The notes beneath the pieces were generated by a model. The model saw only the letters and a list, made by a program, of their open reading frames with translations. It ran no database searches and was not told the origin of the DNA. A stretch of DNA of 64,000 bases from Halobacteriales archaeon QS_4_69_225 (GTDB lineage Archaea > Halobacteriota > Halobacteria > Halobacteriales > Haloarculaceae). The DNA lies in NCBI GenBank assembly GCA_003020965.1, contig PXRL01000009.1, forward strand, positions 142,786-206,785, in the 5' to 3' direction. A program made the translations under genes and the position numbers. This document shows, one piece after another, positions 25,312-35,339 of this stretch; within the stretch, counting starts at the first letter, position 1, and the number at the start of each line of letters is the position of its first letter.

Positions 25312-27837
25312 TCACCCGGCGTAGTCGCTGCCGGTCACCTCGCGGATCCGTCCGGCCGTCACCTCGCCGACGCCGTCGACCGCCCGCAGCGCCTCTTCGT
25401 CGGCGGTCATCACGGCCTCGACGCCGCCGAAGTGCTCCAGCAGCGCCCGCGCGGTGACGGGGCCGACCTCGGCGACCGAACCGACGACGTACTCCTGCTG
25501 TTCGGCGAGGGTCTTGCCGCCCTTCTCGCCGTGGACCGACACCTCGCGGTCGTCGGCCTCCTGCTCGCGGCGGGCGATCACCTCCAGCAGGTCGGCCGTC
25601 TCCTCGGGGTCGTCGGTCCGCAGGACGCTGGCGCCGAAATCGACCGCGAGCGACGCCAGGGCGCCGCGGACGGCGTTGGGGTGGACGTTGCGGGTCTCGT
25701 ACAGCCGCTCGCCCTCGACGACGACGACCGGTCGGGCGTAGAAGCGGGCGGCGTCGCCCACCTGCTCGAACATCGAGCGGTCGCCGCCGACCAGCGTGTC
25801 GAGGAAGTCCTCGACGGACTTCCGCTCGACGACCACCCGGTCGGAGAGCACGTAGTCGCCGACCGCCAGCGTCTCCAGACGCGTTTCGATGCCCTCCCGC
25901 GTCGAGAGGTCCCGGGCGATGTGGGAGTCCAGCTCCCGCTGGTCGGCGACCACCTCGACCGTCTCGCCGTCGGGGGCGGCCTCGGCGACGGTGCCGTCGG
26001 CGTCGTCGGCGCCGGCGTCGTCGGCCGCCCGATCGGCCCCGCCGGCCTGGCCCGCGAAGTCGGTCAGCCCGGCCTGGCCGTCCGCGGCGGTGCCGTCCGC
26101 GTCACCGTTCGCCGCAGCGCCGTCCGCGGCGTCGTTCGCGGCAGCATCGTCCGTCTCGCCGCTCGCGGCGTCGCTCGTGTCGGTACCGGCTGCGGCGTCG
26201 TCCCCATCCTCGTCCGACTCCGACCCTCCAGCGGCGTCGTCACCGGCGTCCTCGAACTCCCCGAGGCCGGCCTGTTCGGCGATCTCGGCCTCGATTTCGC
26301 CCTCGATGCTCTTCAGCTTCCGGAGCTCCTCCTGCATCTTCTTCTCTTCGTTGCGGGACATCCAGAAGAACGCCTCGTCGCGGGTGTCCTCGGCCAGCAG
26401 GACGACGACGCTGCCCTCGCTGGCGCGGCCGGTCCGGCCCTTCCGCTGGATGGAACGGATACCCTTCGGGACCGGCTCGTAGAACAGCACGAGGTCGACG
26501 TCGGGGACGTCCAGGCCCTCCTCGGCGACCGAGGTGGAGACCAACACCTCGAACTCGCCGTTCCGGAAGGCGTCGAGCGTCTCCTTTTGCTCTTTCTGGG
26601 TCATCCCGTCGGAGCCCTCCTTGTCGCCCTGGCCGACGAACCGGTGGGTGTCGAAGTGCTCGCCGAGGAAGTCGGTCAGCGTCTCGGCGGTGTCGCGGGA
26701 CTCGGTGAAGACGATGACCCGCTCGCCGTTTTCGATGCCGAGCGTCTGCGCCAGCAGGATGCGCGTCCGGCGGAACTTCGGGTGGAGATCGTCGAACGAC
26801 TCGGCGCGCCGGGTCGCTTCTTTGACGCGGGGCTCGGAGACGAACCGCTGGCTGGCCTTCGACGACCCCGACGACCGGGCGGCGTCCCGCTGGCGCTCGA
26901 AGTAACGCCGCAGCGACTCGACGCTCTGGGTCTCGACCAGCTCGACGGCCCGCCGGAGCTTCATTATCTCGGCGTGGGCGCTCATTCCCGAGTAGCCGTC
27001 GCTGTCGTCGTTGTTGATGAGCTGCTGGAGCTTCGCGCGGATGGCGTTGAGCTGCTTCTGGGACATGCTGGGGTCGGTCGACGACGTCACGCCGAGCTCC
27101 CGCAGCGTCTCCAGGCGGTCCGAGATGACGTCGTTCAGCGCGTCCCGTATCTCGATGACCGTCTCCGGCAACTCGACGTGCTCCCACTCGACGGAGGTGT
27201 GATGGGTGTGGGCCTCGACGTCGGCGTCGTCCTCGGTCATCACCGCCACCTCCCGCAGTCCGAGGTTGTCGCAGACCCGCAGAATCTCCTCCTTGTCGCC
27301 GCCCGGGGAGGCGCTCATGCCGGTCACCAGCGGCGTCTCGGCGTCGGCGTGGTAGCGGTCGGCGATGTAGTTGTACGCGTAGTTGCCGGTCGCGCGGTGG
27401 CACTCGTCGAAGGTGCAGTGGGTGACGTCGGCCAGCGACACCCGGTTGCCGACGAGGTCGTTCTCGATGACCTGCGGCGTGGCGCAGACAACCCGGGCCT
27501 CGTCCCATAGCTCCGCGCGGTCGTCGGGGCGGACGTCGCCGGTGAAGACGACGACCTCCTCGTCCAGGACCGTCAGCGCTTCCCGGTAGAACGCGGCGTG
27601 CTGCTGGACGAGCGGCTTCGTCGGCGCCAGCAGTAGCGACATTCCGCCGTGTTCGGCCAGTCGGTCGGCCGTCACCAGCAGGCTCACCGCCGTCTTTCCC
27701 AGCCCCGTCGGCAGACAGACCAGCGTGTGGTCCCGGCCCGCGGTGTCGGCCAGCCGGAGCTGATAGCGCCGCTCCTCGATGAAGCCGTCCGCGAGGAGCG
27801 GCCCCTCGACGTACCGGTCGTCCGTGGCCGTCGCCAT
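25312..27837 (-). CDS. hef: Hef-type DEAD/H helicase-ERCC4 nuclease
   Basis: Archaeal fork-processing enzyme related to FANCM/XPF, 841 residues. The helicase half has Walker A CLPTGLGKT at 41-49, a DECH box near 145, the motif III-like TGMSASPGG, and QRKGRTGRASEGSV (motif VI). An Ala/Asp-rich linker of about 100 residues (around 530-625) joins it to the ERCC4 nuclease, with VVVERKSVEDFLDTL near 667, and two helix-hairpin-helix elements close the protein (GPVTARALLEHFGG and VDGVGEVTAGRI). The start at MATATDDRYV is chosen because the upstream frame runs through the palindrome array. It resolves stalled forks and flap structures in relatives. Confidence 0.94.
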   Translation of the reverse strand: MATATDDRYVEGPLLADGFIEERRYQLRLADTAGRDHTLVCLPTGLGKTAVSLLVTADRLAEHGGMSLLLAPTKPLVQQHAAFYREALTVLDEEVVVFTGDVRPDDRAELWDEARVVCATPQVIENDLVGNRVSLADVTHCTFDECHRATGNYAYNYIADRYHADAETPLVTGMSASPGGDKEEILRVCDNLGLREVAVMTEDDADVEAHTHHTSVEWEHVELPETVIEIRDALNDVISDRLETLRELGVTSSTDPSMSQKQLNAIRAKLQQLINNDDSDGYSGMSAHAEIMKLRRAVELVETQSVESLRRYFERQRDAARSSGSSKASQRFVSEPRVKEATRRAESFDDLHPKFRRTRILLAQTLGIENGERVIVFTESRDTAETLTDFLGEHFDTHRFVGQGDKEGSDGMTQKEQKETLDAFRNGEFEVLVSTSVAEEGLDVPDVDLVLFYEPVPKGIRSIQRKGRTGRASEGSVVVLLAEDTRDEAFFWMSRNEEKKMQEELRKLKSIEGEIEAEIAEQAGLGEFEDAGDDAAGGSESDEDGDDAAAGTDTSDAASGETDDAAANDAADGAAANGDADGTAADGQAGLTDFAGQAGGADRAADDAGADDADGTVAEAAPDGETVEVVADQRELDSHIARDLSTREGIETRLETLAVGDYVLSDRVVVERKSVEDFLDTLVGGDRSMFEQVGDAARFYARPVVVVEGERLYETRNVHPNAVRGALASLAVDFGASVLRTDDPEETADLLEVIARREQEADDREVSVHGEKGGKTLAEQQEYVVGSVAEVGPVTARALLEHFGGVEAVMTADEEALRAVDGVGEVTAGRIREVTGSDYAG

Positions 27838-27909
27838 CTGTCCCGTCGTTCGTCGTATCGCAGCATAAGGGTTCGGCCGGCAGGGTGAAAGTAAACGACC
27901 TTTTTCCAC

Positions 27910-28333
27910 GGCCCGTCGGCAGGCCGACGGGCCGCGTTGCGGCGTCGCCGCAACGCCATGCGGTTGCGGGCCGCAGGCCCGCAACCCGGGCAAAAACGTC
28001 CTCAGAAGCGCCTCGCGCTTCTGATGGGCTGCGAAAGACGCCGCAGGCGTCTTTCGAACGTCGATGAAAAGGACACGTCGGCCCTCCCTCAGGAAGACTC
28101 GCGGTGCTCGTCTTCCAACGCTCCCGCTCACTTCGTTCGCGGGACCTCCGGTCGGGCCTCGGTCCCGTGCGTGGCGGCTCCGCCGTGACCCGAAAGACGC
28201 CGCGGGCGTCTTTCGGCATCACGAAAGGCGCTTCGCGCCTTTCGAACGACCACGACCATTCAGTCGCGGGCGAGGCCCGCGACCCGCGCCTCACTTCGTT
28301 CGGCGCGGTGAACCGCTCGCGCCCTGCGGGCGC
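27910..28333. repeat. array of short perfect palindromes between hef and alaS
   Basis: Gene-free region with successive hairpins, each of different stem sequence and a loop of one to three bases. Perfect units (arm length): 27910-27933 (11), 27935-27955 (10), 27962-27986 (11), 28003-28023 (9), 28032-28056 (11), 28191-28215 (11), 28222-28244 (10), 28263-28283 (9). Shorter ones lie at 28084-28116 (loose) and 28319-28333. The units at 28032 and 28191 share the same stem (CGAAAGACGCC). Loops are mostly trinucleotides (GCA, CTC, GCG, TTC, GAG). No run of T follows, so these are not simple terminators. Confidence 0.8.
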
Positions 28334-28495
28334 TCGCGGATGCCGGCCTCAGCCGGTCCAGCTCCCCCTCGTTTCGTCTTCGGCCTCGTGACGGTCCCGT
28401 TCCGTCTTCGCCGCCGTGACGACCGCTCGCGTCCGTTCAGTTTCTGTCCTCTCCCTCGAAAACCCTTTAGCCGGGGACGGGTGAATGACGTGGTA

Positions 28496-31333
28496 ATGAG
28501 TGACCTCGCTGAGGAGTACCGACTCGACTACTTCGACGAGGAAGGGTTCGTCCGGCGGGAGTGTCCGTCCTGCGGCGGCCACTTCTGGACGCGCGACGAG
28601 GGCCGCGAGCTGTGCGGCGAACCCCCCTGTGCGGAGTACGGCTTCATCGACGACCCTGGCTTCGACGAGTCGTACACGCTGGAGGAGATGCGGGAGGCGT
28701 TTCTCTCCTTCTTCGAGGACCACGACCACGAGCGGATCGACCCCTACCCCGTGGCGGCCAACCGGTGGCGCGACGACGTCCTGCTGACGCAGGCGTCGAT
28801 CTACGACTTCCAGCCGCTGGTCACCTCGGGGGAGACGCCGCCGCCGGCCAACCCGCTCACGATCAGTCAGCCCTGCATCCGGATGCAGGACATCGACAAC
28901 GTCGGCAAGACGGGCCGGCACACGATGGCCTTCGAGATGATGGCCCACCACGCGTTCAACGCCCGCGAGGACCTCGAGAACCCCGAGCAGTACGCCTACG
29001 AGGGAGAGACGTACTGGAAGTCCGAGACGGTGCGGCACTGCGACGAACTGCTCGGGGAGATGGGCGCCGACGTCACGGACGTCACCTACATCGAGGACCC
29101 GTGGGTCGGCGGCGGCAACGCCGGCCCCGCAATCGAGGTCATCTACCGCGGCCTCGAACTGGCGACGCTCGTGTTCATGTGCATGGAGGCCGACCCCAAG
29201 GGCGACTACGAGCTGAAGGACGGCAACCGTTACTCCTTCATGGACACCTACATCGTCGACACGGGCTACGGGCTGGAGCGGTGGACCTGGATGTCCCAGG
29301 GGACCCCGACCGTCTACGAGGCGATCTACCCCGAGATGGTGTCGTTCCTGAAGGACAACGCCGGCCTGGAGTACGCCGACGAGGAGTCGGAGCTGGTCGG
29401 CCGCGCGGCGCGGCTCTCCGGGGGGCTGGACATCGACGACGTCGACGACGTCGAGACCGCCCGCGACGACATCGCCGCCGAACTCGGCGTCTCCACCGAC
29501 CGGCTCCGCGAGCTCGTCGAGCCGCTAGAGGACGTCTACGCGATCGCCGACCACTGCCGGACGCTGGCGTACATGCTCGGCGACGGCATCGTCCCCTCGA
29601 ACGTCGGGACGGGCTATCTGGCGCGGATGGTGCTGCGGCGGACGAAGCGGCTCTGTGACGGCGTCGGCGTCGACGCCCCGCTGGACGAGCTGGTCGACAT
29701 GCAGGCCGAGCGGCTCGGCTACGAGAACCGCGACACCGTCCGGGACGTCGTCCGCACGGAAATCGAGAAGTACCGCGAGACGCTGGAGAGGGGCACCCGG
29801 CAGGTCGAGCGGCTCGCCGACGAGTACGCCGACCACGGCGAGGCCGTCCCGCTGGCGGAGGTGATCGAGCTGTACGACAGCCACGGCATCCAGCCGGACA
29901 CCGTCGAGGAGATCGCCGCCGAGCGCGGCGCCGACGTCGCGGTGCCGGACGACTTCCACTCGCAGGTCGTGGCCCGCCACGGCGGCGGCGAGGCCGAGCG
30001 AGGCGAGGCCTCGAAAGTGGCGAGCGGGGAGGGACGACCCGCGAGCGGCGACACGGCCGAGACCGCAGCCGACGGCGACGACGAACGGGTGGCGGAGCTG
30101 CCGGAGACGGAGAAGCTGTTCTACGAGGAGCCCGAACGGGCCGACTTCGAGGCGGTCGTGCTGGACGTCATCGAGCGCGAGACCGGCTGCGACGTCGTGC
30201 TGGACCAGACGATGTTCTACCCGGAGGGCGGCGGCCAGCCGGCCGACGTCGGGACGCTGTCGACCGACGACGTCACCGTCGAGGTGACCGACGTCCGGGA
30301 GGTCGACGGCGTCGTCCTGCATCGGGCCGACGGGAGCCCGGGGAAAGGCGAGTTCGTCCGCGGGCAGATCGACGGCACGCGCCGCGAGCGGCTGATGCAG
30401 CACCACACCGCGACCCACATCGTCGGCCACGCCGCCCGGCAGGTGCTCGGCGACCACGTCCGCCAGGCCGGCGCCCAGAAGGGCACCGACTCCTCGCGGC
30501 TCGACGTTCGCCACTACGAGCGGGTCTCCCGGGAGGAGGTCCGCCGCATCGAGCGCGTCGCCAACGAGCTCGTGACGGACAACCTCGCCGTCGAGCAGGA
30601 GTGGCCCCGCCGGCAGGAGGCCGAGGCCGAACACGGCTTCGACCTCTACCAGGGTGGCATCCCGCCGGGCGAGCGGCTGCGGCTGATCCACGTCGGCGAC
30701 GACGTCCAGGCGTGTGCCGGCACCCACGTCACCCGAACGGGCGACGTCGGCGCCGTCAAGCTCCTGTCGACGGAGCGCGTCCAGGACGGCGTCGAGCGGC
30801 TGACCTTCGCCGCCGGCGACGCCGCCGTCGAGGCCACCCAGCGCACCGAAGACGCGCTGTACGACGCCGCCGACGTCCTCGACGTCGCCCCGCAGGAGGT
30901 CCCGGGGACCGCCGCCCGGTTCTTCGAGGAGTGGAAACAACGCGGCAAGCGCATCGAGGAGCTCAAAGAGCAGCTGGCGGCGGCCCGCGTCGGCGGCGCC
31001 GACGCCGAAGAGGTCGACGTCGACGGGACGGCGGCGGTCGTCCAGCGGGTCGACGCCGACATGGAGGAGCTGCGGGCGACGGCCAACGCCCTCGTCGAGG
31101 AGGGGAAAGTGGCGGTGCTCGGCAGCGGCCACGACGGCGCGACGTTCGTCGTCGCGGTGCCCGACGGCGTCGACATCGACGCCGGCGCCGCCGTCGGCGA
31201 GCTGGCCGCCCGGGTCGGCGGCGGCGGCGGCGGCCCGCCGGACTTCGCACAGGGCGGCGGCCCCGACGTCGGGGCGCTGGACGACGCCCTCGCGGAGACG
31301 CCGGACCTGCTGCGACAGCTGCGGGAGGCCTGA
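28496..31333 (+). CDS. alaS: alanyl-tRNA synthetase (archaeal type)
   Basis: Charges tRNA-Ala; 945 residues. Class II catalytic core with [21 protein letters not shown] and the long archaeal N-terminal zinc module ([12 protein letters not shown], then [11 protein letters not shown]). The editing domain has [12 protein letters not shown] and the downstream [10 protein letters not shown], which supply the metal ligands. The C-terminal glycine-rich [15 protein letters not shown] marks the oligomerisation domain. Around 29990-30060 a low-complexity Gly/Glu/Ser stretch sits between the tRNA-binding part and the editing domain; its DNA carries the same repeat core as other insertions here. The start [13 protein letters not shown] is the usual one. 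Confidence 0.95.
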   Translation: MSDLAEEYRLDYFDEEGFVRRECPSCGGHFWTRDEGRELCGEPPCAEYGFIDDPGFDESYTLEEMREAFLSFFEDHDHERIDPYPVAANRWRDDVLLTQASIYDFQPLVTSGETPPPANPLTISQPCIRMQDIDNVGKTGRHTMAFEMMAHHAFNAREDLENPEQYAYEGETYWKSETVRHCDELLGEMGADVTDVTYIEDPWVGGGNAGPAIEVIYRGLELATLVFMCMEADPKGDYELKDGNRYSFMDTYIVDTGYGLERWTWMSQGTPTVYEAIYPEMVSFLKDNAGLEYADEESELVGRAARLSGGLDIDDVDDVETARDDIAAELGVSTDRLRELVEPLEDVYAIADHCRTLAYMLGDGIVPSNVGTGYLARMVLRRTKRLCDGVGVDAPLDELVDMQAERLGYENRDTVRDVVRTEIEKYRETLERGTRQVERLADEYADHGEAVPLAEVIELYDSHGIQPDTVEEIAAERGADVAVPDDFHSQVVARHGGGEAERGEASKVASGEGRPASGDTAETAADGDDERVAELPETEKLFYEEPERADFEAVVLDVIERETGCDVVLDQTMFYPEGGGQPADVGTLSTDDVTVEVTDVREVDGVVLHRADGSPGKGEFVRGQIDGTRRERLMQHHTATHIVGHAARQVLGDHVRQAGAQKGTDSSRLDVRHYERVSREEVRRIERVANELVTDNLAVEQEWPRRQEAEAEHGFDLYQGGIPPGERLRLIHVGDDVQACAGTHVTRTGDVGAVKLLSTERVQDGVERLTFAAGDAAVEATQRTEDALYDAADVLDVAPQEVPGTAARFFEEWKQRGKRIEELKEQLAAARVGGADAEEVDVDGTAAVVQRVDADMEELRATANALVEEGKVAVLGSGHDGATFVVAVPDGVDIDAGAAVGELAARVGGGGGGPPDFAQGGGPDVGALDDALAETPDLLRQLREA

Positions 31334-31602
31334 CGACGGCGACGCCGGCTCGGCGGTGACCCGCTTCTCGGCGACCGCCGCGAGGGCGTTCGGGGTCTCT
31401 GCGTCGAGTCGATAGCCATCGCCACGACCCGCTCCGTATGCAACGCCGTCGACCCGGCCCCGAGCCCGCCGCCGGTCAGAAGAAACGTACATTGAAGTTT
31501 CACACCTGACATACCGAACTGTGACCGGTCGCGAGGCCCGCGAGGGCGCCGCCGCGGCGGCGAGACTCCGGGACCGGCGACGACGGATGGTGACAAGACA
31601 GC
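31334..31602. other. intergenic stretch between alaS and DUF445 gene
   Basis: No gene supported. Contains a mildly AT-rich patch near 31487-31520 (AAACGTACATTGAAGTTTCAC) that could hold a promoter for the DUF445 gene; nothing else seen. Confidence 0.35.
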
Positions 31603-32910
31603 GTGAACCCGTTCGCTGGCGTCCTGCCGGGCCTACCCTACGGCCTGGAGTGGCGGCTGCTCCTCATCCCGCTCATCACCGGTATCATCGGCTACGGCAC
31701 CAACTGGGTCGCCATCCGACTGCTGTTTCGACCGCTGGAGTTCGTCGGCGTCCGGGTGCCCGGTATGAAGGAGCTGGCGCCGTCGTTTCCCCGCAAGCTG
31801 AAGCAGATTCCCGGCGTCGTCGAGGGGCGGATCGGCTGGCAGGGGATCATCCCCTCGCGGTCGGCCCGGATGGGCACCATCGCCGCCGAGAAGGGCATCT
31901 CCAAGATCGCCACCGAACGGGAGTTCTACCGGGAGTTCGACCCCGAGCGTATCGCCGCCCACATCGTCGCCAGCTCCGAGCCGGAGGTGCGGGAGCTCAC
32001 CGAGGAGGTGCTCCGCGAGGAGTACCCGGAGCTGTGGCGCGACACCCCGGAGCCGGTCCGGGAGCTGGTCCACGCCCGCGTCCGCGAGCGGCTCCCGCAC
32101 ATCGCCGACGAGATAACCGAGCGGATCGGCGAGCACATCGAGGAGCTGCTGGACATCAACCTGATGATAACCGACCACCTCGAGAAGCGCCCGGAGCTAC
32201 TGAGCCGGCTGTTCCTCGAGGTCGGCGACCGGGAGCTGAGGTTCGTCGTCAACTCGGGGTTTCTCATCGGCGGCTTCCTCGGCTTCTTCAGCATCCCGCT
32301 GTTTCTCGTCGTCGGCAGCGACCTCGTGCTGCCGCTGTGTGGCGTCGCCGTCGGCTACGCGACCAACTGGATCGCGCTGAAGGTCATCTTCCTGCCGATC
32401 GAGGAACGGCGGCTCGGGCCGCTGCGGCTCCAGGGGCTGTTCATCAAGCGGCAGCCGGAGGCCGCCGAGAAGTACGCCGAGATCGTCGCCGACGAGATCG
32501 TCACCATCGGTAACGTCGCCGAGACGCTGCTGCACGGCAGCCAGTCCGACCGGACACGGAAGATGATCCGCGACGCCGTCCGCCCGGAGGTCGACCGCGC
32601 CGTCGGCGTCGCCGCCCCCGCGATCCGGGTGACGACCGGTAGCGACCGCTACGAGGCCGCCCGGGAGAGCTTCGTCGCCGAGACGGCCGACCGGACCATC
32701 GAGCCGCTGCGGGACCCCGAGTTCAACGAGGAACGGAGCGAGGCCATCCGGGCGCTGATAACCGGGCGGATACGCAACCTCCCGCCGCGGGACTTCGTCG
32801 GGCTGCTGCGGCCCGCCTTCGTCGAGGACGAGTGGATGCTCGTCCTGCTGGGCGCCGCCCTCGGCTTCGTCGCCGGCTGGATCCAGCTCGCGGTGGTGAC
32901 CGCCGTGTGA
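31603..32910 (+). CDS. DUF445 family membrane protein
   Basis: A 435-residue protein with membrane helices at both ends and the middle. It opens LLLIPLITGIIGYGTNWVAIRLLFRPLE, the DUF445 signature; the GYxTNWxALKxIFxPIE pattern repeats near residue 250 (GYATNWIALKVIFLPIE). The soluble segments are helical and amphipathic. Related bacterial proteins (YheB/YjiN) are membrane-associated with unknown role. A GTG start. Its TGA overlaps the GTG of the next gene, so the two are translationally coupled. Confidence 0.85.
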   Translation: MNPFAGVLPGLPYGLEWRLLLIPLITGIIGYGTNWVAIRLLFRPLEFVGVRVPGMKELAPSFPRKLKQIPGVVEGRIGWQGIIPSRSARMGTIAAEKGISKIATEREFYREFDPERIAAHIVASSEPEVRELTEEVLREEYPELWRDTPEPVRELVHARVRERLPHIADEITERIGEHIEELLDINLMITDHLEKRPELLSRLFLEVGDRELRFVVNSGFLIGGFLGFFSIPLFLVVGSDLVLPLCGVAVGYATNWIALKVIFLPIEERRLGPLRLQGLFIKRQPEAAEKYAEIVADEIVTIGNVAETLLHGSQSDRTRKMIRDAVRPEVDRAVGVAAPAIRVTTGSDRYEAARESFVAETADRTIEPLRDPEFNEERSEAIRALITGRIRNLPPRDFVGLLRPAFVEDEWMLVLLGAALGFVAGWIQLAVVTAV

Positions 32911-34253
32911 GCGGCGACGCCGCCGACGAACGGGACGACACGGACGACGACGTCGACGGGCGGTCGGAGTCCAACGCCGACCCGGACTCGGAGTCGGGCC
33001 CGGAATCCGAGCCCGAGCCCGGGCCCGACCTCGGGCCGGAGACGGTCGGCCGGCTGTTCGACGTCCTCGAGGCTGCACTGACCGGCGACGCCGTCGAGGG
33101 GGCGCAGCTCGACCGGCTGTTAGACGTCCTCGAGGCGGCCGTCGGCGACGCGACCGGCCTCGAGGAGGAGACCCTCGCGGAGCTGCTCGCCCTGCTGGAG
33201 GCGGTGCTCGTCGGGCCGGCGGAGCTGGAGGCGGCGGTCGACGACGCGCTCGACGTCCTCGAGGCGGCCGTCGGCGACGCGACCGGCCTCGAGGAGGAGA
33301 CGCTGTCGCCGGTCTTCGACGTCCTCGAGGCGGGGACCGCCGACCCCGAGGGGCTGACGCCGGAGGACGTCGAGCGGCTCCGGCGCGGCCTGGAGACCGC
33401 CGCCCGGGAGCTGACCGGCCCCGCGATTTCGCCGGCCGTCGACCGGGGGGCCGCCGACGGCGAGCGGGCCGACCGCTTCCGGCTCGCGCGGCTGGCGACG
33501 GCGGTGACCCGGCGGGCGACGGGCTACTCCGTCGAGTCGGGGCTCCGGGCCGGCACGCGGTTGGCGTACGCCGCCGCGACCGCGGAGTCAGCGGCGGCGC
33601 TGCTGGCGTCGGCGCGGGCGGTCGCCCTCGACGAACTCCGGCGGGCCGGCGTCGACGTCGGTGAGGAGCGGGTCGCCTGGCCGGAAGCCAGCGAGGACGG
33701 CCCCCTCGACCGGCGGCCGGTGACCGCCGACCGGCTGCGTGAGCGCGGCCGCCGGCTCCTGTCACGATCGGCCGAGGTGGACCGCGACGAGTCGCTTCAC
33801 CCAGCCTTCCCGTCGATTCTCGAGGCGCTGGCCGCCGACGAGGCTCGGGTACTCCGGCTGCTGGCGACCGACGGCGCACAGGCGTACATGGACGTCCGGG
33901 ACCGGGGGTACGTCCCGTTCAGCTCCCGGCTCGTCGCCGAGCACATGACGATGGTCGGCGCCGACGCCGGCTGCCGGCAGCCGGAGCGGACGCCCGCCTA
34001 CCTCCAGAACCTCCGGCGGCTCGGGCTCGTCACCTTCCTCGAGGACCCCGTCGACGATCTCAAGCGGTACCAGGTGCTGGAGGCACAGCCCCACATCGAG
34101 GCCGCCCGCGAGGCCGCCAGGCGTCCGAAGACCGTCTACGGCCGCCTCCGGCTGACCGACCTCGGCGTCGAGTTCTGTACGGCCTGTCTTCCCGTCGAGG
34201 TCGACGCCGAGCGGGAGGAGTTCAGGCGGGTGGACGAAGGGGACGAGGAGTAG
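32907..34253 (+). CDS. Abi-alpha/DUF4393-like protein with repeated acidic N-terminus
   Basis: A 448-residue protein coupled to the DUF445 gene (GTGA overlap). Residues 1-45 are Asp/Glu/Ser-rich. Residues about 45-150 consist of repeats: the unit LDVLEAAVGDATGLEEETL occurs twice, 43 residues apart (DNA at about 33124 and 33253), with looser relatives around it. The C-terminal 200 residues (HPAFPSILEALAADEARVLRLLATDG onward, with YVPFSSRLVAEHM and YLQNLRRLGLV) resemble DUF4393/Abi-alpha proteins, a group linked to phage abortive infection in some bacteria. That link is by family only; here it pairs with a DUF445 protein, suggesting a membrane-linked role. Confidence 0.68.
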   Translation: MSGDAADERDDTDDDVDGRSESNADPDSESGPESEPEPGPDLGPETVGRLFDVLEAALTGDAVEGAQLDRLLDVLEAAVGDATGLEEETLAELLALLEAVLVGPAELEAAVDDALDVLEAAVGDATGLEEETLSPVFDVLEAGTADPEGLTPEDVERLRRGLETAARELTGPAISPAVDRGAADGERADRFRLARLATAVTRRATGYSVESGLRAGTRLAYAAATAESAAALLASARAVALDELRRAGVDVGEERVAWPEASEDGPLDRRPVTADRLRERGRRLLSRSAEVDRDESLHPAFPSILEALAADEARVLRLLATDGAQAYMDVRDRGYVPFSSRLVAEHMTMVGADAGCRQPERTPAYLQNLRRLGLVTFLEDPVDDLKRYQVLEAQPHIEAAREAARRPKTVYGRLRLTDLGVEFCTACLPVEVDAEREEFRRVDEGDEE

Positions 34254-34309
34254 CCGAAGCGCACGGACGGAAGCGCCGGGGCTTTCACGCCCGAGCGCCG
34301 ACGTGAGGT

Positions 34310-35080
34310 ATGGTCGTCGCCGATCTCCACGCGCACACGACGAACTCGGACGGGACGCTGACGCTCGAGACGTTAGCCGACGCCGCCGAGACGGCCGGCG
34401 TCGACGTCGTCGCCGTCACGGACCACGACCGGCTCCACCCCGAGTTGGCGACGCCGGTGGCGACGGTCGACGGGCTCACCGTCGTCCACGGAATCGAACT
34501 GCGGGTCGACGCCGGCGACGAACGGGTCGACCTGCTGGGATACGGCGCCCGCCGCACCGACGACCTCGAGGCGCTCGCCGAGCACCTCCAGGCCGACCGC
34601 ATCGAGCGGGGCCGCCGCATCATCCGGCGCGTGGAGGAGCGACTCGACGTCGAGCTGCCCGTCGAGCCGCGGCCGGGGATCGGCCGGCCGCACATCGCCC
34701 GCGCCGTCGCGGAGACCACCGACTACGGTACCCGGGAGGTCTTCGCGGAGCTCATCGGGTCGGACTGCCCCTGCTACGTCGCCCGCGACATCCCGGACTT
34801 CGAGGCGGGCGTCGAGGTCCTGCGGGAGGCCTGCGGGCTGGTCTCGCTGGCCCACCCCTACCGGTACGACGACCCGGCGGCGGCGCTGGAGCTGTGCGCC
34901 GATCTCGACGCCGTCGAGCGGTTTTACGCCTACGGCCGCGAGGTCGACACCGAGATGGTCGAGCGAGCCGTCGACCGGCACGACCTGCTCGTCACCGGCG
35001 GCAGCGACGCCCACGACGAGACGCTGGGCGTCGCCGGCCTCGACCGCGACGACTACCGCCGGTTCCGCGCCGCCCTCTGA
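34310..35080 (+). CDS. PHP-domain metal-dependent phosphoesterase
   Basis: A 256-residue protein of the PHP superfamily (YciV/TrpH-like 3',5'-nucleotide or oligonucleotide phosphatases). Metal-binding clusters: VADLHAHTTNSDG (Asp5, His7, His9), VTDHDRL, GIELRVD, SLAHPYRY and GGSDAHD at the C-terminus. The insertion between them (GIGRPHIARAV) is typical. Likely cleaves a small phosphoester or RNA fragment. Single gene with its own short upstream region. Confidence 0.88.
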   Translation: MVVADLHAHTTNSDGTLTLETLADAAETAGVDVVAVTDHDRLHPELATPVATVDGLTVVHGIELRVDAGDERVDLLGYGARRTDDLEALAEHLQADRIERGRRIIRRVEERLDVELPVEPRPGIGRPHIARAVAETTDYGTREVFAELIGSDCPCYVARDIPDFEAGVEVLREACGLVSLAHPYRYDDPAAALELCADLDAVERFYAYGREVDTEMVERAVDRHDLLVTGGSDAHDETLGVAGLDRDDYRRFRAAL

Positions 35081-35129
35081 GGGGCCGGTAGCGCTGGGTT
35101 CAAGCCCCCGCGCCGTCTACGTCCGGTAC

Positions 35130-35291
35130 ATGCAGTGTCACTACTGTGACGACGAGGCCGCCGTCGCCGTCGAGAAGGACCACGTCAAGGTCGGCCTTTG
35201 CGAGGAGCACCTCCGCGAGCGGATGGCGGAGCTGTCGGACTCGGAGTGGCTCGAGGAGGTCGAGTCACAGGTCGAAGACGCCCTGGAGTAG
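35130..35291 (+). CDS. small DUF6757-type zinc-finger protein
   Basis: A 53-residue protein starting MQCHYCDDEAAVAVEKDHVK, with a second metal half-site in VGLCEEHLRERM, followed by an acidic C-terminal helix. This CxxC...CxxH arrangement occurs in many haloarchaeal genomes as the DUF6757 family. Function unknown. It lies 49 bases after the PHP gene and 48 bases before the LOG-like gene. Confidence 0.8.
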   Translation: MQCHYCDDEAAVAVEKDHVKVGLCEEHLRERMAELSDSEWLEEVESQVEDALE

Positions 35292-35339
35292 CGCCGCCCT
35301 CCCGCGCACCTTTGTGTCCGGCACCCGATCGGTCCGCCG

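Noticed and set aside
27910-28333. CRISPR array
   Set aside because: Units are palindromes of different sequence and spacing, not direct repeats separated by equal spacers; no cas genes are in the window.
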